DNA of 64,000 nucleotides. Source: Mycobacterium palustre (lineage in GTDB: Bacteria > Actinomycetota > Actinomycetes > Mycobacteriales > Mycobacteriaceae). Below are positions 25,810 to 36,253 of the stretch, piece after piece. The first letter of the stretch is position 1. Each line of letters starts with the position of its first letter. The stretch is from contig NZ_LQPJ01000130.1 in NCBI RefSeq assembly GCF_002101785.1, positions 62,001-126,000 on the forward strand, read 5' to 3'. Both the position numbers and the translations under genes were made by a program. The notes under the pieces are model-generated. The model saw nothing but the letters and a program-made list of their open reading frames with translations, had not been told where the DNA came from and searched no databases.

Positions 25810-26649
25810 CTAGCGCAAATGCACGACGTCGCCGGCCGAGATGACCGCGGTTTGCCCACCGCTCTCCACACACAGCCTGCCGTGGTCGTCGATGCCGGTC
25901 GCGGTGCCGACGAGTTCCTTGCCACCGGGCAGGTGGGCGTGCACCCGCGAGCCGATCGTCAGGCTCCGCTCCCGGTAGTCGGCGGCCAGCTGCCAGTCGG
26001 CCCCCCGCGCGGCCCGCCACGCGACGATGCGCCTGCCGAGTTCGCGCAGCAGCGCGCCGACCAGCCGGGCGCGGTCGGGGGCGGGCACGCCGAGGTCGAG
26101 CAGCGAGGTCGCCCCGGGGCCGTCGACCTCCTCGGGGGCCTGAGTCACGTTGAGCCCCAAGCCTATTACCACCACCGGCTTGGCGACCTCGGCCAGGATG
26201 CCCGCCAGCTTGCCACCCCCGGCCAGCACGTCGTTGGGCCACTTGAGGCCCACTGAGGCCCCGGCGGCCCCGGCGGCCCCGGCGGCCCCGGCCCGGTCGA
26301 GCAGCGGGGCCACCGCGTCCACGACCGCCACCCCGGTCGCGAGCGGCAGCCAGCCCCACCCGGCCACCGGCACGTCGACCACGCTGACACCCACCGACAT
26401 CGTGATCTGGGCACGCGGGCTCGCCGACCAGCCGCGCCCGTGGCGCCCGCGGCCGGCGGTTTGGTGCTCGGCGATCAGCACCGCCCCGGCGACGTCGTCG
26501 CCCGACGCGGCCCGCGCCAACAGGTCGGCGTTGGTGGAGCCGGTTTGCTCGACGACGTCGAGCCGGCGCCACCCCAGCCCGGCGCCGATCAGCTCGGCCC
26601 GCAAGGCGGCCTGGTCCAACGGTGCTCGGAGCTGGTCTCGGTCTGTCAC
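25810..26649 (-). CDS. birA: Biotin-[acetyl-CoA-carboxylase] ligase BirA
   Basis: 279 residues, class I (no N-terminal DNA-binding domain). Activates biotin with ATP and attaches it to carboxyl-carrier lysines, here presumably AccA3 encoded nearby. QTGSTNADLL, GRGRHGRGW (biotinyl-AMP loop), SVGLKWPNDVL and VIGLGLNVTQ are the catalytic motifs. GTG 26649 overlaps the upstream oxidoreductase stop (GTGA). An in-frame 9-bp tandem repeat encodes an Ala/Ala/Gly run at about residues 120-131, just before KWPND. Confidence 0.93.
   Translation of the reverse strand: MTDRDQLRAPLDQAALRAELIGAGLGWRRLDVVEQTGSTNADLLARAASGDDVAGAVLIAEHQTAGRGRHGRGWSASPRAQITMSVGVSVVDVPVAGWGWLPLATGVAVVDAVAPLLDRAGAAGAAGAAGASVGLKWPNDVLAGGGKLAGILAEVAKPVVVIGLGLNVTQAPEEVDGPGATSLLDLGVPAPDRARLVGALLRELGRRIVAWRAARGADWQLAADYRERSLTIGSRVHAHLPGGKELVGTATGIDDHGRLCVESGGQTAVISAGDVVHLR
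26258..26293. repeat. 9-bp tandem repeat inside birA
   Basis: CCGGCGGCC is repeated three times at 26261-26287 and flanked by partial copies, about four units in all. It encodes a Gly-Ala-Ala-type insert upstream of the conserved KWPNDV. Since each unit is 9 bp, copy-number change keeps the frame, so it is a possible strain-typing locus. Confidence 0.6.
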
Positions 26650-28226
26650 CGGGCCCAGCCTAGGACCGCGCGCCGCCGGCGGGTCATGACGTCGAGCATG
26701 TCTAGGACGGCCAGGTGGCTGAACAGCATGCTGGTCCCGATCGGGTTGCCGCCGCCGGGATAGGCGGTGCCGCTGGGCGCGGCCATCGTGTTGCCGGCGG
26801 CGTAGAGGCCGGGGATGGGATCGCCGGACGTGTCGAGCACCCGGGCGGCGGCGTCGGTGCGCAGTCCGCCCTTGGTGCCCAGATCCGAGATGCCGAACGC
26901 CGCCGCGTGATACGGCGGGCGCTCGATGGGCACCAGCGGCGAGGCGCCGCCCGAGAACGCGCGGTCGAAAGCCTCGTCGCCCCTGCCGAAGTCCTCGTCG
27001 ACGCCGGTCGCGGCGAAACCGTTGAACCGGGCCACCGTTGCCGCCAGCCGCCCGCCCGGCACCCCGATCTTGCCCGCCAGTTCCTTTAGGGTGTCCGCGG
27101 TGTGCCACAGGCCGGCGGCGACGTACTTCTCCGACTCGACGATGCTGACGTTGGGCGCCTTCACCGGCGGGACCTCGCCCTCGGCGTCGTCGTAGATCAT
27201 CCAGTAGGGCAACGTCAGTGAGCCGTCCCGCAGTTGCGCGATGATCTCGCGCCCGGCCCGGTCGTAGGCGCGGGACTCGTTGACGAACCGGTTGCCGTCC
27301 TGGTTGACGAAGATCCCGCCGGTGAACCACAGCGCGAACGCGGACCGGCCGTCGGGGTGGGTCATGCCCGGCGACCACCACGCCTGGTCCAGCAGGTCGG
27401 TGTCGGCGCCCGCGGCGATGCCGGCCTTCAGCGCCAGACCGCGGCTTCCCGGGCCGCCCATGGTGTCTCGCGCCGTGCCCGGCACGCCGTACTCGCGGCG
27501 CATCTCCTCGTTGTTCTCGAAGCCGCCGGCGGCCAGCAGCACGCCCAGCCGGGTCCGGACGGCCCTGCGCCGGCCGTCGTTCTCCACGATGGCCCCCACC
27601 ACCGCACCGTCGGACACCACCAGCTCGACCAACGCGGTGTTGCGCCGCAGCGACGCGTTCGGGTATCGGCCGATGGCCGTGAGGAACCGCGCGATCAGGG
27701 CGCGACCTCCCAGGTAGTAATCGGAGGGCGGTTTTGCGCCGAGCCGGTCGGTGTCCAGCGGCCCGCGGATCACCTCCCGCAGCTCGGGGGCGGCGGCGAC
27801 CCTCCAGGGTTTCGCGGCGATGTGGCGCTGACCGTCCAGCCGCGCCTTCGGGGCCATGCCGTAGTAGTCGGGCCAGGGCAGCGGGACGAACTTCAGGTCC
27901 GGTTCGGCCTCCAGGTACTCGATCAGCCGGGCGCCGCCGCGGACATAGGCGTCTTGCAGCTCGCGCGGGGTGCGGTCACCCACCACCGAGTGGTAGTAGG
28001 TGAGCGCGTCCTCGATGGTGTCGTCGACACCGGCCCTGAGCAGCACCGGGTTGCACGGGAACCAGACGCCGCCCCCGCCGGAGTAGGCGGTGGTGCCGCC
28101 GAACTTGTCGGTCGCCTCGACCAGCAGCACGTCCAGGCCCTCGCGCGCCGCGGTGTAGGCGCCGGTCACGCCGCCGCCGCCCGATCCCGCGACCAAGACG
28201 TCGTGCTCTTCGCTCCAGTCGACCAT
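26646..28226 (-). CDS. FAD-dependent oxidoreductase, 3-ketosteroid delta1-dehydrogenase-like
   Basis: 526-residue FAD-binding dehydrogenase of the KstD/fumarate-reductase flavoprotein superfamily. VLVAGSGGGGVTGAYTAAREG (residues 10 onward) is the dinucleotide-binding motif, then GGTTAYSGGGGVWFP, LLAAGGFENN, and the C-terminal PIPGLYAAGNTMAAPSG...PGGGNPIGTSMLFSH that closes the FAD site. The substrate could be a steroid or another cyclic ketone. It is not in the M. tuberculosis Rv3279c neighbourhood and so looks like a lineage-specific insertion. Overlaps birA by 4 nt. Confidence 0.85.
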   Translation of the reverse strand: MVDWSEEHDVLVAGSGGGGVTGAYTAAREGLDVLLVEATDKFGGTTAYSGGGGVWFPCNPVLLRAGVDDTIEDALTYYHSVVGDRTPRELQDAYVRGGARLIEYLEAEPDLKFVPLPWPDYYGMAPKARLDGQRHIAAKPWRVAAAPELREVIRGPLDTDRLGAKPPSDYYLGGRALIARFLTAIGRYPNASLRRNTALVELVVSDGAVVGAIVENDGRRRAVRTRLGVLLAAGGFENNEEMRREYGVPGTARDTMGGPGSRGLALKAGIAAGADTDLLDQAWWSPGMTHPDGRSAFALWFTGGIFVNQDGNRFVNESRAYDRAGREIIAQLRDGSLTLPYWMIYDDAEGEVPPVKAPNVSIVESEKYVAAGLWHTADTLKELAGKIGVPGGRLAATVARFNGFAATGVDEDFGRGDEAFDRAFSGGASPLVPIERPPYHAAAFGISDLGTKGGLRTDAAARVLDTSGDPIPGLYAAGNTMAAPSGTAYPGGGNPIGTSMLFSHLAVLDMLDVMTRRRRAVLGWAR

Positions 28227-28421
28227 GGTCTTTTCGCCCGTCGGTTTAGGGCCGCCCGGTCATTCCGTTACCGCCAGGTTCGCCTCGGTCCGCGGATCGA
28301 GGCGGGGTCCAGTTCCAGCCGGGAGGTCATCCGCTCAATTTAGCGACGCCCGCAATATCATGCCGCCACCAAAGTGCCTTGATGCGGGCCGCGACCAGCC
28401 CCGCCGCTAAGCTCGACAGCC

Positions 28422-30058
<1,637 letters not shown>

Positions 30059-30062
<4 letters not shown>

Positions 30063-30319
30063 GTAAAACGAGCGGAGCCAACGCAGTGACCGACGGCAAG
30101 CGGGATCCGCACGAGCCGCACATCCAGATCCTCAAGGGGCGGCCGACCGAGGAGGAGCTGGCCGCGCTGATCGCGGTGCTGGGCAGCGTCCGCGCCGCCT
30201 CCCCCGAACCGACCCGACCCGAGCGCACCCGCTGGGGCCTTCCGGTCGACAGGCTGCGCTACGCCGTGTCGAACTATCAGCGAATCACCTTGCAGCTCAA
30301 GGTGCACATGCAGCAGTGA
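30059..30319 (+). CDS. accE5: Acyl-CoA carboxylase epsilon subunit AccE5
   Basis: 86 residues. The epsilon subunit stabilises the AccA3-AccD5 complex. PHEPHIQILKGRPTEEELAALIAVLG and RWGLPVDRLRY match Rv3281. The N-terminal extension is much shorter than in M. tuberculosis, which carries repeated segments there. GTG 30059 overlaps the accD5 stop; GTG 30087 is an alternative start. Its stop overlaps the maf start, so the operon is tightly coupled. Confidence 0.88.
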
Positions 30320-30960
30320 CGCGACTGGTGCTGGGCTCCGCCTCGGCCGGTCGCCTCAGGGTGCTGCGCCAGGCCGGCGCCGACCCACTGGTCGTGGTGT
30401 CCCGCGTCGACGAGGATCACGTCACCGCGGGCCTGGGCCCGGACGCCGCGCCGACCGAGGTCGTGTGCGCGCTGGCGGCGGCCAAGGCCGACGACGTCGC
30501 CCGCCGGCTGGACGGCGGCGTCGCGGCGGATTGCGTTGTCGTGGGCTGTGATTCGATGCTCGACGTCGACGGGCGGCTGTGCGGCAAACCCGGATCGCCC
30601 GACGCCGCGGTGCGCCAGTGGCAGCTGATGGGCGGCCGGTCCGGCCGGCTCCACACCGGGCACTGCCTGCTGCGGCTGATCGACGGCACCGTCACCCATC
30701 GCGAAATCGAATCGGCTTGCACCACAGTGCGTTTCGCCGCGCCGACCGAGGCCGAGCTGCGGGCCTACGTCGCCGATGGCGAGCCGCTGCACGTGGCGGG
30801 CGGGTTCACCCTCGACGGCCTGGGCGGCTGGTTCGTCGACGGCATCGACGGCGACCCGTCGAACGTGATCGGGGTGAGCCTGCCGCTGCTGCGGTCGCTG
30901 CTGGCGCGCGCCGGGCTCTCGGTGGCCGCGCTGTGGGCGGCCCACGCGGGCGGCACCTGA
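30316..30960 (+). CDS. maf: Maf family nucleotide pyrophosphatase
   Basis: 214 residues, matching Rv3282. Maf proteins hydrolyse non-canonical or canonical nucleoside triphosphates to monophosphates. LVLGSASAGRLRVLRQAG is the N-terminal motif (usual SxSPRR partly degenerate), ALAAAKADDV, VVGCDSMLDVDG and LCGKPG follow, with the catalytic Asp in VGCDS. GTG 30316 overlaps the accE5 stop by 4 nt. Confidence 0.9.
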   Translation: MTRLVLGSASAGRLRVLRQAGADPLVVVSRVDEDHVTAGLGPDAAPTEVVCALAAAKADDVARRLDGGVAADCVVVGCDSMLDVDGRLCGKPGSPDAAVRQWQLMGGRSGRLHTGHCLLRLIDGTVTHREIESACTTVRFAAPTEAELRAYVADGEPLHVAGGFTLDGLGGWFVDGIDGDPSNVIGVSLPLLRSLLARAGLSVAALWAAHAGGT

Positions 30961-31026
30961 GCCCGAGCGCCGAGCCTGCCACCGCGCGCGGGCCGCGCGT
31001 GCGGGGCTGGCGGTAGGCTCGGAGGC

Positions 31027-31917
31027 GTGTCATTACCGCCCGATCCAAGCCCCGCCCTGGCCGAATACGCCCACCCCGAACGACTGGTCACGGCCGACTG
31101 GCTGTCGGCCAACCTGGGCGCCCCCGGCCTGGTGATCGTCGAATCCGACGAGGACGTGTTGCTCTACGACGTCGGCCACATTCCCGGCGCGGTCAAGATT
31201 GACTGGCACACCGACCTCAACGACCCGCGCGTGCGCGACTACATCAACGGCGGGCAGTTCGCCGAGTTGATGGACAGCAAGGGCATCGCCCGCGACGACA
31301 CGGTGGTCATCTACGGCGACAAGAGCAACTGGTGGGCGGCCTACGCGCTGTGGGTCTTCACGCTCTTCGGCCACCCCGACGTGCGCCTGCTCAACGGCGG
31401 GCGCGACCTGTGGCTGGCCGAGCGCCGCGAGACCACCCTGGAGGTCCCGACCCAAACGTCGACGGGCTACCCCATCGTGCAGCGCAACGACGCGCCGATC
31501 CGGGCGTTCAAGGACGACGTGCTGGCGATCCTGGGCAGCCAGCCGCTGATCGACGTCCGCTCGCCCGACGAGTACACGGGCAAGCGCACCCACATGCCCG
31601 ACTACCCCGAGGAAGGGGCGCTGCGCGCCGGGCACATCCCCACCGCCCGATCGATCCCCTGGGGCAAGGCCGTCGACGAGAGCGGCCGATTCCGCAGCCG
31701 CCAGGAGCTCGAGGAGCTCTACGGCTTCCTGCGGCCCGACGACAAAACGGTGGTCTACTGCCGCATCGGCGAGCGGTCCAGCCACACCTGGTTCGTGCTC
31801 ACGCATTTGCTGGGCAAGCCCGACGTGCGCAACTACGACGGCTCGTGGACCGAGTGGGGAAACGCCGTTCGGGTGCCGATCGTCGCCGGAGAAGAACCGG
31901 GAGCCGTGCCGGTCTGA
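31027..31917 (+). CDS. sseA: Thiosulfate sulfurtransferase SseA
   Basis: 296 residues with two rhodanese domains (about 20-140 inactive and 160-290 catalytic). The active-site loop in the second is VVYCRIGERSSHTW, with the persulfide-forming cysteine. Matches Rv3283. It probably supplies sulfur to, or acts with, SufE, whose ATG overlaps its stop. GTG 31027. Confidence 0.93.
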   Translation: MSLPPDPSPALAEYAHPERLVTADWLSANLGAPGLVIVESDEDVLLYDVGHIPGAVKIDWHTDLNDPRVRDYINGGQFAELMDSKGIARDDTVVIYGDKSNWWAAYALWVFTLFGHPDVRLLNGGRDLWLAERRETTLEVPTQTSTGYPIVQRNDAPIRAFKDDVLAILGSQPLIDVRSPDEYTGKRTHMPDYPEEGALRAGHIPTARSIPWGKAVDESGRFRSRQELEELYGFLRPDDKTVVYCRIGERSSHTWFVLTHLLGKPDVRNYDGSWTEWGNAVRVPIVAGEEPGAVPV

Positions 31918-32348
31918 TGACCGCTTCCGAGGGCCTGCCGGCCCCCTTGGCCGAGGTGGTGTCCGAGTTCGCCGAAGTGCAGGGCCAGGACAAGCTGAAG
32001 CTGCTGCTGGAGTTCGCCGATGAACTGCCGGCCCTGCCTCCCGAGCTGGAAGAGGCGGCGATGGAGCCGGTGCCCGAGTGCCAGTCGCCGCTGTTCCTAC
32101 ACGTCGACGCCCACGACCCGGACCGGGTGCGGCTGCACTTCAGCGCGCCGGCCGAGGCGCCGACCACACGGGGATTCGCCTCGATCCTGGCCGCGGGGCT
32201 CGACGAACAACCGGCCGCCGACATCCTGGCGGTGCCCGAGGATTTCTACACCGACCTCGGCCTGGCCGCGTTGATCAGCCCGCTTCGGCTGCGCGGCATG
32301 TCGGCGATGCTGGCCCGCATCAAGCGCCGGTTGCGCGAAGCGGCCTGA
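31917..32348 (+). CDS. sufE: SufE family sulfur acceptor
   Basis: 143 residues, matching Rv3284. SufE accepts persulfide sulfur for iron-sulfur cluster assembly. The conserved cysteine lies in PVPECQSPLF (about residue 58); LLLEFADELPALP and LGLAALISPLRLRGM are family features. ATG 31917 overlaps the sseA stop (TGATG). Confidence 0.92.
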   Translation: MTASEGLPAPLAEVVSEFAEVQGQDKLKLLLEFADELPALPPELEEAAMEPVPECQSPLFLHVDAHDPDRVRLHFSAPAEAPTTRGFASILAAGLDEQPAADILAVPEDFYTDLGLAALISPLRLRGMSAMLARIKRRLREAA

Positions 32349-32439
32349 TGACATACCTGACGACAAAGGGATGGCAGACCGGGTGCCGGGGCTGACGGCG
32401 CGGCGCATAAACTTCCCCGGACAAGACTTGTAAGAAATC

Positions 32440-32453
32440 CTCTTAGAGAAGAG
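32440..32453. promoter_or_regulatory. Inverted repeat upstream of accA3
   Basis: CTCTT-AGAG-AAGAG lies 25 nt before the accA3 start, in an AT-richer stretch (TTGTAAGAAATC just before it). It could be an operator or an mRNA hairpin ahead of the AGGAGG ribosome-binding site. No regulator is assigned. Confidence 0.35.
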
Positions 32454-32477
32454 ACTTCCAGCCAAACAGGAGGCGAA

Positions 32478-34271
32478 GTGGCTAGTCACGCCAGCTCGAG
32501 GATCGCCAAGGTGCTCGTCGCCAATCGCGGTGAGATCGCCGTCCGGGTGATCCGCGCGGCCCGCGACGCGGGCCTGGCCAGCGTGGCGGTCTACGCCGAG
32601 CCCGATGCCGACGCGCCGCACGTGCGGCTGGCCGACGAGGCGTTCGCCCTGGGCGGGCAGACCTCCGCCGAGTCCTACCTGGACTTCGGCAAGCTCCTCG
32701 ACGCGGCCGCCAAGTCGGGCGCCAACGCCATCCACCCCGGCTACGGGTTCCTTTCGGAGAACGCCGATTTCGCCCAGGCGGTCATCGACGCCGGGCTGAT
32801 CTGGATCGGTCCCAGCCCCCAGTCGATCCGTGACCTGGGCGACAAGGTCACCGCCCGCCACATCGCCGCCCGCGCCCAGGCCCCGCTGGTGCCGGGCACC
32901 CCGGACCCGGTGAAGGACGCCGACGAGGTGGTGGCCTTCGCCGAGGAGTACGGCGTGCCGATCGCCATCAAGGCGGCCTTCGGTGGCGGCGGCCGCGGCA
33001 TGAAGGTGGCGCGCACCATCGAGGAGATCCCGCACCTGTACGAGTCGGCGGTGCGCGAGGCCGTCGCCGCCTTCGGCCGCGGCGAGTGCTTCGTCGAGCG
33101 CTACCTGGACAAGCCCCGCCACGTCGAGGCGCAGGTGATCGCCGACCAGCACGGCAACGTCGTCGTCGCCGGCACCCGCGACTGCTCCCTGCAGCGCCGC
33201 TTCCAGAAGCTGGTCGAGGAGGGGCCCGCGCCGTTTTTGACCGACGCGCAGCGCAAGGAGATCCACGAATCCGCCAAGCGCATCTGCAAGGAGGCGCACT
33301 ACTACGGCGCCGGCACGGTCGAGTACCTGGTCGGCCAGGACGGCCTGATCTCGTTCCTGGAGGTCAACACCCGCCTGCAGGTCGAGCACCCGGTCACCGA
33401 GGAGACCGCCGGCATCGACCTGGTGTTGCAACAATTCAAGATCGCCAACGGCGAGCGGCTCGAGCTGACCGAGGACCCGACCCCGCGCGGGCACGCCATC
33501 GAGTTCCGCATCAACGGCGAGGACGCCGGCCGCAACTTCCTGCCCGCCCCCGGCCCGGTGACCAGGTTCCACCCGCCGGCCGGCCCCGGCGTGCGGCTGG
33601 ACTCGGGCGTGGAGACCGGCTCGGTGATCGGCGGCCAGTTCGACTCGATGCTGGCCAAGCTCATCGTGTACGGCGCCGACCGCAACGAGGCGCTGGCCCG
33701 GGCGCGGCGCGCCCTGGACGAGTTCGAGGTCGAGGGCCTGGCCACGGTGATCCCGTTCCACCGCGCGGTGGTGAATGACCCGGCGTTCATCGGCGACGAG
33801 AACGGCTTTTCGGTGCACACCCGCTGGATCGAGACCGAGTGGGACAACACCATCGAGCCGTTTACCGCCGGCGAGCCCCTCGATGAGGAGGACTCGCGCC
33901 CGCGGCAGAAGGTGGTCGTCGAGGTCGGCGGCCGCCGCCTGGAGGTGTCGCTGCCCGGCGACTTGGCGCTCTCCAACGGTGCCGCCGATCCGGCCGGGGT
34001 GATCCGCAAGAAGCCCAAGCCGCGCAAACGCGGATCGCACGCGGGGGCCGCGGCCTCCGGTGACGCCGTCACCGCGCCGATGCAGGGCACGGTGGTCAAG
34101 GTCGCGGTGGAGGAAGGACAGGAGGTCTCCGCCGGGGACCTGGTCGTGGTCCTCGAGGCGATGAAGATGGAAAACCCGGTCACCGCCCACAAGGACGGCG
34201 TCATCACCGGGCTTGCCGTCGAGGCCGGGACCGCGATCACCCAGGGCACGGTGCTCGCCGAGATCAAGTAA
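32478..34271 (+). CDS. accA3: Acyl-CoA carboxylase alpha subunit (biotin carboxylase + BCCP) AccA3
   Basis: 597 residues, matching Rv3285. The N-terminal biotin carboxylase domain has KVLVANRGEIAVRVIR, HPGYGFLSEN, the ATP-grasp glycine loop FGGGGRGMKV, and EVNTRLQVEHPVTE. The C-terminal biotin carrier domain has the biotinylated lysine in VLEAMKMENPV (about residue 563). It is shared by several AccD partners in mycobacteria. GTG 32478 with AGGAGG ribosome-binding site. BirA is encoded 6 kb away. Confidence 0.96.
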   Translation: MASHASSRIAKVLVANRGEIAVRVIRAARDAGLASVAVYAEPDADAPHVRLADEAFALGGQTSAESYLDFGKLLDAAAKSGANAIHPGYGFLSENADFAQAVIDAGLIWIGPSPQSIRDLGDKVTARHIAARAQAPLVPGTPDPVKDADEVVAFAEEYGVPIAIKAAFGGGGRGMKVARTIEEIPHLYESAVREAVAAFGRGECFVERYLDKPRHVEAQVIADQHGNVVVAGTRDCSLQRRFQKLVEEGPAPFLTDAQRKEIHESAKRICKEAHYYGAGTVEYLVGQDGLISFLEVNTRLQVEHPVTEETAGIDLVLQQFKIANGERLELTEDPTPRGHAIEFRINGEDAGRNFLPAPGPVTRFHPPAGPGVRLDSGVETGSVIGGQFDSMLAKLIVYGADRNEALARARRALDEFEVEGLATVIPFHRAVVNDPAFIGDENGFSVHTRWIETEWDNTIEPFTAGEPLDEEDSRPRQKVVVEVGGRRLEVSLPGDLALSNGAADPAGVIRKKPKPRKRGSHAGAAASGDAVTAPMQGTVVKVAVEEGQEVSAGDLVVVLEAMKMENPVTAHKDGVITGLAVEAGTAITQGTVLAEIK

Positions 34272-34294
34272 CCAGGAAACCATTTTCCTGGTTA
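34269..34294 (+). terminator. Perfect 11-bp hairpin overlapping the accA3 stop codon
   Basis: TAACCAGGAAA and TTTCCTGGTTA form a perfect 11-bp stem with a 4-nt CCAT loop; the first TAA is the accA3 stop. It looks like an intrinsic terminator or 3'-end stabiliser, although no T-run follows. Confidence 0.65.
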
Positions 34295-34412
34295 ACGATT
34301 GTCGGCCCCGCCGGGCACGGGTACGTTCAGGACCGGTTGAGTTCACAGCCGCCCGGGTAACGTTGGGGACGCGGAAAAAGCGAACTCCCGATCAGCGTCA
34401 TGCAAAGTCACG

Positions 34413-34771
34413 ATGTCTGTGGCCCAATCTTGGCAGCAAAGCCGGACCGCCCAATGGAGCTCTCTGGGCGCCCTGATCACCGTCAACGGCGAACTCGACG
34501 CCGCCATCGCCGCGCGTGGTCGTCAACCTGCGGGGCCTGGGATTCATTGGCACGGCAGGCTTTTCGGCGCTGCTGCAAATCAACGATGTGCTCCGGTGCC
34601 CGGTTGCACCGGGCCATGGTGCCCAGCCCCGCGGTGTCGCGGTTGTTGCGCATCTGCGACCCCGACGCCATGCTGCCGGTGACGACGCCCCGCGCGGAGC
34701 CGCTTTTGCGGCCGACCCGGCGGCGCAGGCAGCGCCGGCCCCTACTGCAACTGGTCCCGCAGCCGCGCTAG
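34413..34771 (+). pseudogene. Decayed STAS-domain anti-sigma factor antagonist
   Basis: Pieces of one STAS domain lie in three successive frames: LGALITVNGELDA (from ATG 34413), then VVVNLRGLGFIGTAGFSALLQIND (from about 34516), then MVPSPAVSRLLRICDPDAMLPVT. The order is that of anti-anti-sigma factors, but the helix between the first two pieces is missing and two frame changes separate them. The usual phosphorylated position in the strand-turn would be in IGTAGFSA. It converges on sigF and overlaps its 3' end by 30 nt. It therefore looks like a lost antagonist of a sigma/anti-sigma pair. Confidence 0.7.
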
Positions 34772-35530
34772 CGACTTGGCCAACAACCGCGACACGTGCA
34801 TCTGCGAGATGCCCACGCGCTCGGCGATCTGCGTTTGAGTCATCGACTCGAAAAACCTGAGCACCAACACCATTCGTTCCCGCTCGGGCAGCGCCTCGAG
34901 CAGGGGACGCAGCGCCTCGCGATCCTCGATGCGGTCCAGCCCGGAGTCCACGTCGCCCAGCGTGTCGGCGATCGCGCGCGCGTCGTCGTCGTCGCTGCCG
35001 CCGCCGGTGTCGATGGACAACGTGTTGTACGAGCTGCCCGCCACCAACCCCTCGACGACCTCCTCGCGTTCCATGCCCAGCTCGGCGGCGAGTTCGGTGG
35101 CGGTCGGCGCCCGGCCGAGCCGCTGGGACAGTTCGGCCGTGGCGGTGCCCAGGCGCAAGTGCAGCTCCTTGAGGCGCCGCGGCACCTTGACCGACCAACT
35201 GTTGTCCCGGAAGTGACGGCGGACCTCCCCCATGATGGTGGGCACGGCGAACGACACGAAGTCCGAGCCGGCCTCGACGTCAAAGCGCACGACGGCGTTG
35301 ACCAGGCCCACCCGCGCCACCTGGACCAGGTCGTCGCGCGATTCGCCCCGGCCCTCGAACCGGCGGGCGATGTGATCGGCCAGCGGCAGGCACCGCTCCA
35401 CGATCTTGTCGCGCTGACGCTGGAACTGCGTCGAGTCGGCCGCGACACCGGCCAACTCGCGGAACATGTCCGGGACGTCGGCGTACTCGTTCGGCCGCGA
35501 GACCGAACTACCGGAGGTTCGCGAGGTCAC
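34742..35530 (-). CDS. sigF: Alternative RNA polymerase sigma factor SigF
   Basis: 262 residues, matching Rv3286c. Region 2: LADHIARRFEGRGESRDDLVQVARVGLVNAVVRFD, with core-binding and -10 recognition; region 3: PRRLKELHLRLGTATAELSQRLGRAPT; region 4 helix-turn-helix: MTQTQIAERVGISQMHVSRLLAKSL. GTG 35530 overlaps the stop of rsbW in a GTGA junction, so the anti-sigma factor and sigma factor are translationally coupled. Confidence 0.96.
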   Translation of the reverse strand: MTSRTSGSSVSRPNEYADVPDMFRELAGVAADSTQFQRQRDKIVERCLPLADHIARRFEGRGESRDDLVQVARVGLVNAVVRFDVEAGSDFVSFAVPTIMGEVRRHFRDNSWSVKVPRRLKELHLRLGTATAELSQRLGRAPTATELAAELGMEREEVVEGLVAGSSYNTLSIDTGGGSDDDDARAIADTLGDVDSGLDRIEDREALRPLLEALPERERMVLVLRFFESMTQTQIAERVGISQMHVSRLLAKSLARLRDQLQ

Positions 35531-35964
35531 CTGCTAGAGGCCGCCCGTCGCGCGGTCAGCGTAATACCGAAAACACTGCCGGTTTTGTCGGGTTCGCGGC
35601 CGTCGTGGAAGGTCTGGACGTCGTCGGCCAGCGATGTCAACACATGCCAGCTGAAGCTGCCGGGCGACACCACGTCGTGGGTCTCGCATGCCGCGGAGGC
35701 CTCGACCACCAGTTTGTCCTCGTGCGGGTCGACCACCACGACCAGCGTCGCGTCGGGGGTGGCCGAGCGGATCAACCGGGTGCACACTTCGTCCACCGCG
35801 AGCCGCAGGTCCGCGACGGCGTCGAAATCGAGATCCTCGAAGGTGCCGATGGCGCCCACCAGGGTGCGCAGCATCGCGAGGTTCTCCAGGCGCGCCGCAA
35901 CGTGCAGCTCGACGGCGCGGTGGCCGCGGTGGCGCTTGTTCGCGCGCGATCCGGCATCGGTCAT
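35527..35964 (-). CDS. rsbW: Anti-sigma-F factor RsbW (UsfX)
   Basis: 145 residues, matching Rv3287c. GHKL ATPase/kinase fold: DLRLAVDEVCTRLIR supplies the N-box-type residues, SWHVLTSLADDVQTF the later part. In the SigF partner switch it holds SigF until released by STAS proteins. ATG 35964 is chosen (GGGAGACC ribosome-binding site); the frame is open further upstream. It is the first gene of the rsbW-sigF operon. Confidence 0.94.
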   Translation of the reverse strand: MTDAGSRANKRHRGHRAVELHVAARLENLAMLRTLVGAIGTFEDLDFDAVADLRLAVDEVCTRLIRSATPDATLVVVVDPHEDKLVVEASAACETHDVVSPGSFSWHVLTSLADDVQTFHDGREPDKTGSVFGITLTARRAASSR

Positions 35965-36253
35965 CTGGTCTCCCGGCAATGTCTGGTTGTCAGTACTACT
36001 GCGTTGCAGGCCGCCGTCGACCGTCGGTCGCAGCGGGTTAATCATGCGCACCGCCGGGTAGGCCGCGCGAGACGGGCGGCCCCGGGATGGCCGACATCCG
36101 CACCCGCCGGCTCGGGCGCGTCGCCGTGATCAGGCCGGCCGTGGTGATTGTTCTCGCAGCAAGCATGTGGGCGGGTGTCGTCGTGATGTCGCGCCCAGGA
36201 CGGGGTAATCACGCTAACGCAACCCTTTCGGCACTCGTCATGGTGTAGACCTG
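35965..36253 (-). other. Long 5' leader between the SigF promoter and rsbW
   Basis: About 290 nt with no convincing coding capacity in the operon direction. A 53-codon plus-strand ORF (36087-36248) lies antisense to it. If the candidate promoter at 36254-36279 is used, this stretch is a long untranslated leader. I see no aptamer motif. Confidence 0.4.

Noticed and set aside
26650..27381. N-terminal extension of BirA
   Set aside because: This is the oxidoreductase gene read in another frame; BirA motifs begin after GTG 26649.
36087..36248. 53-codon plus-strand ORF with a hydrophobic stretch and a GGTTA-N15-GGGTAG sequence upstream (36036-36061)
   Set aside because: It lies antisense to the presumed rsbW leader, the -10 ends in G rather than T or C, and no ribosome-binding site or known relative is seen.
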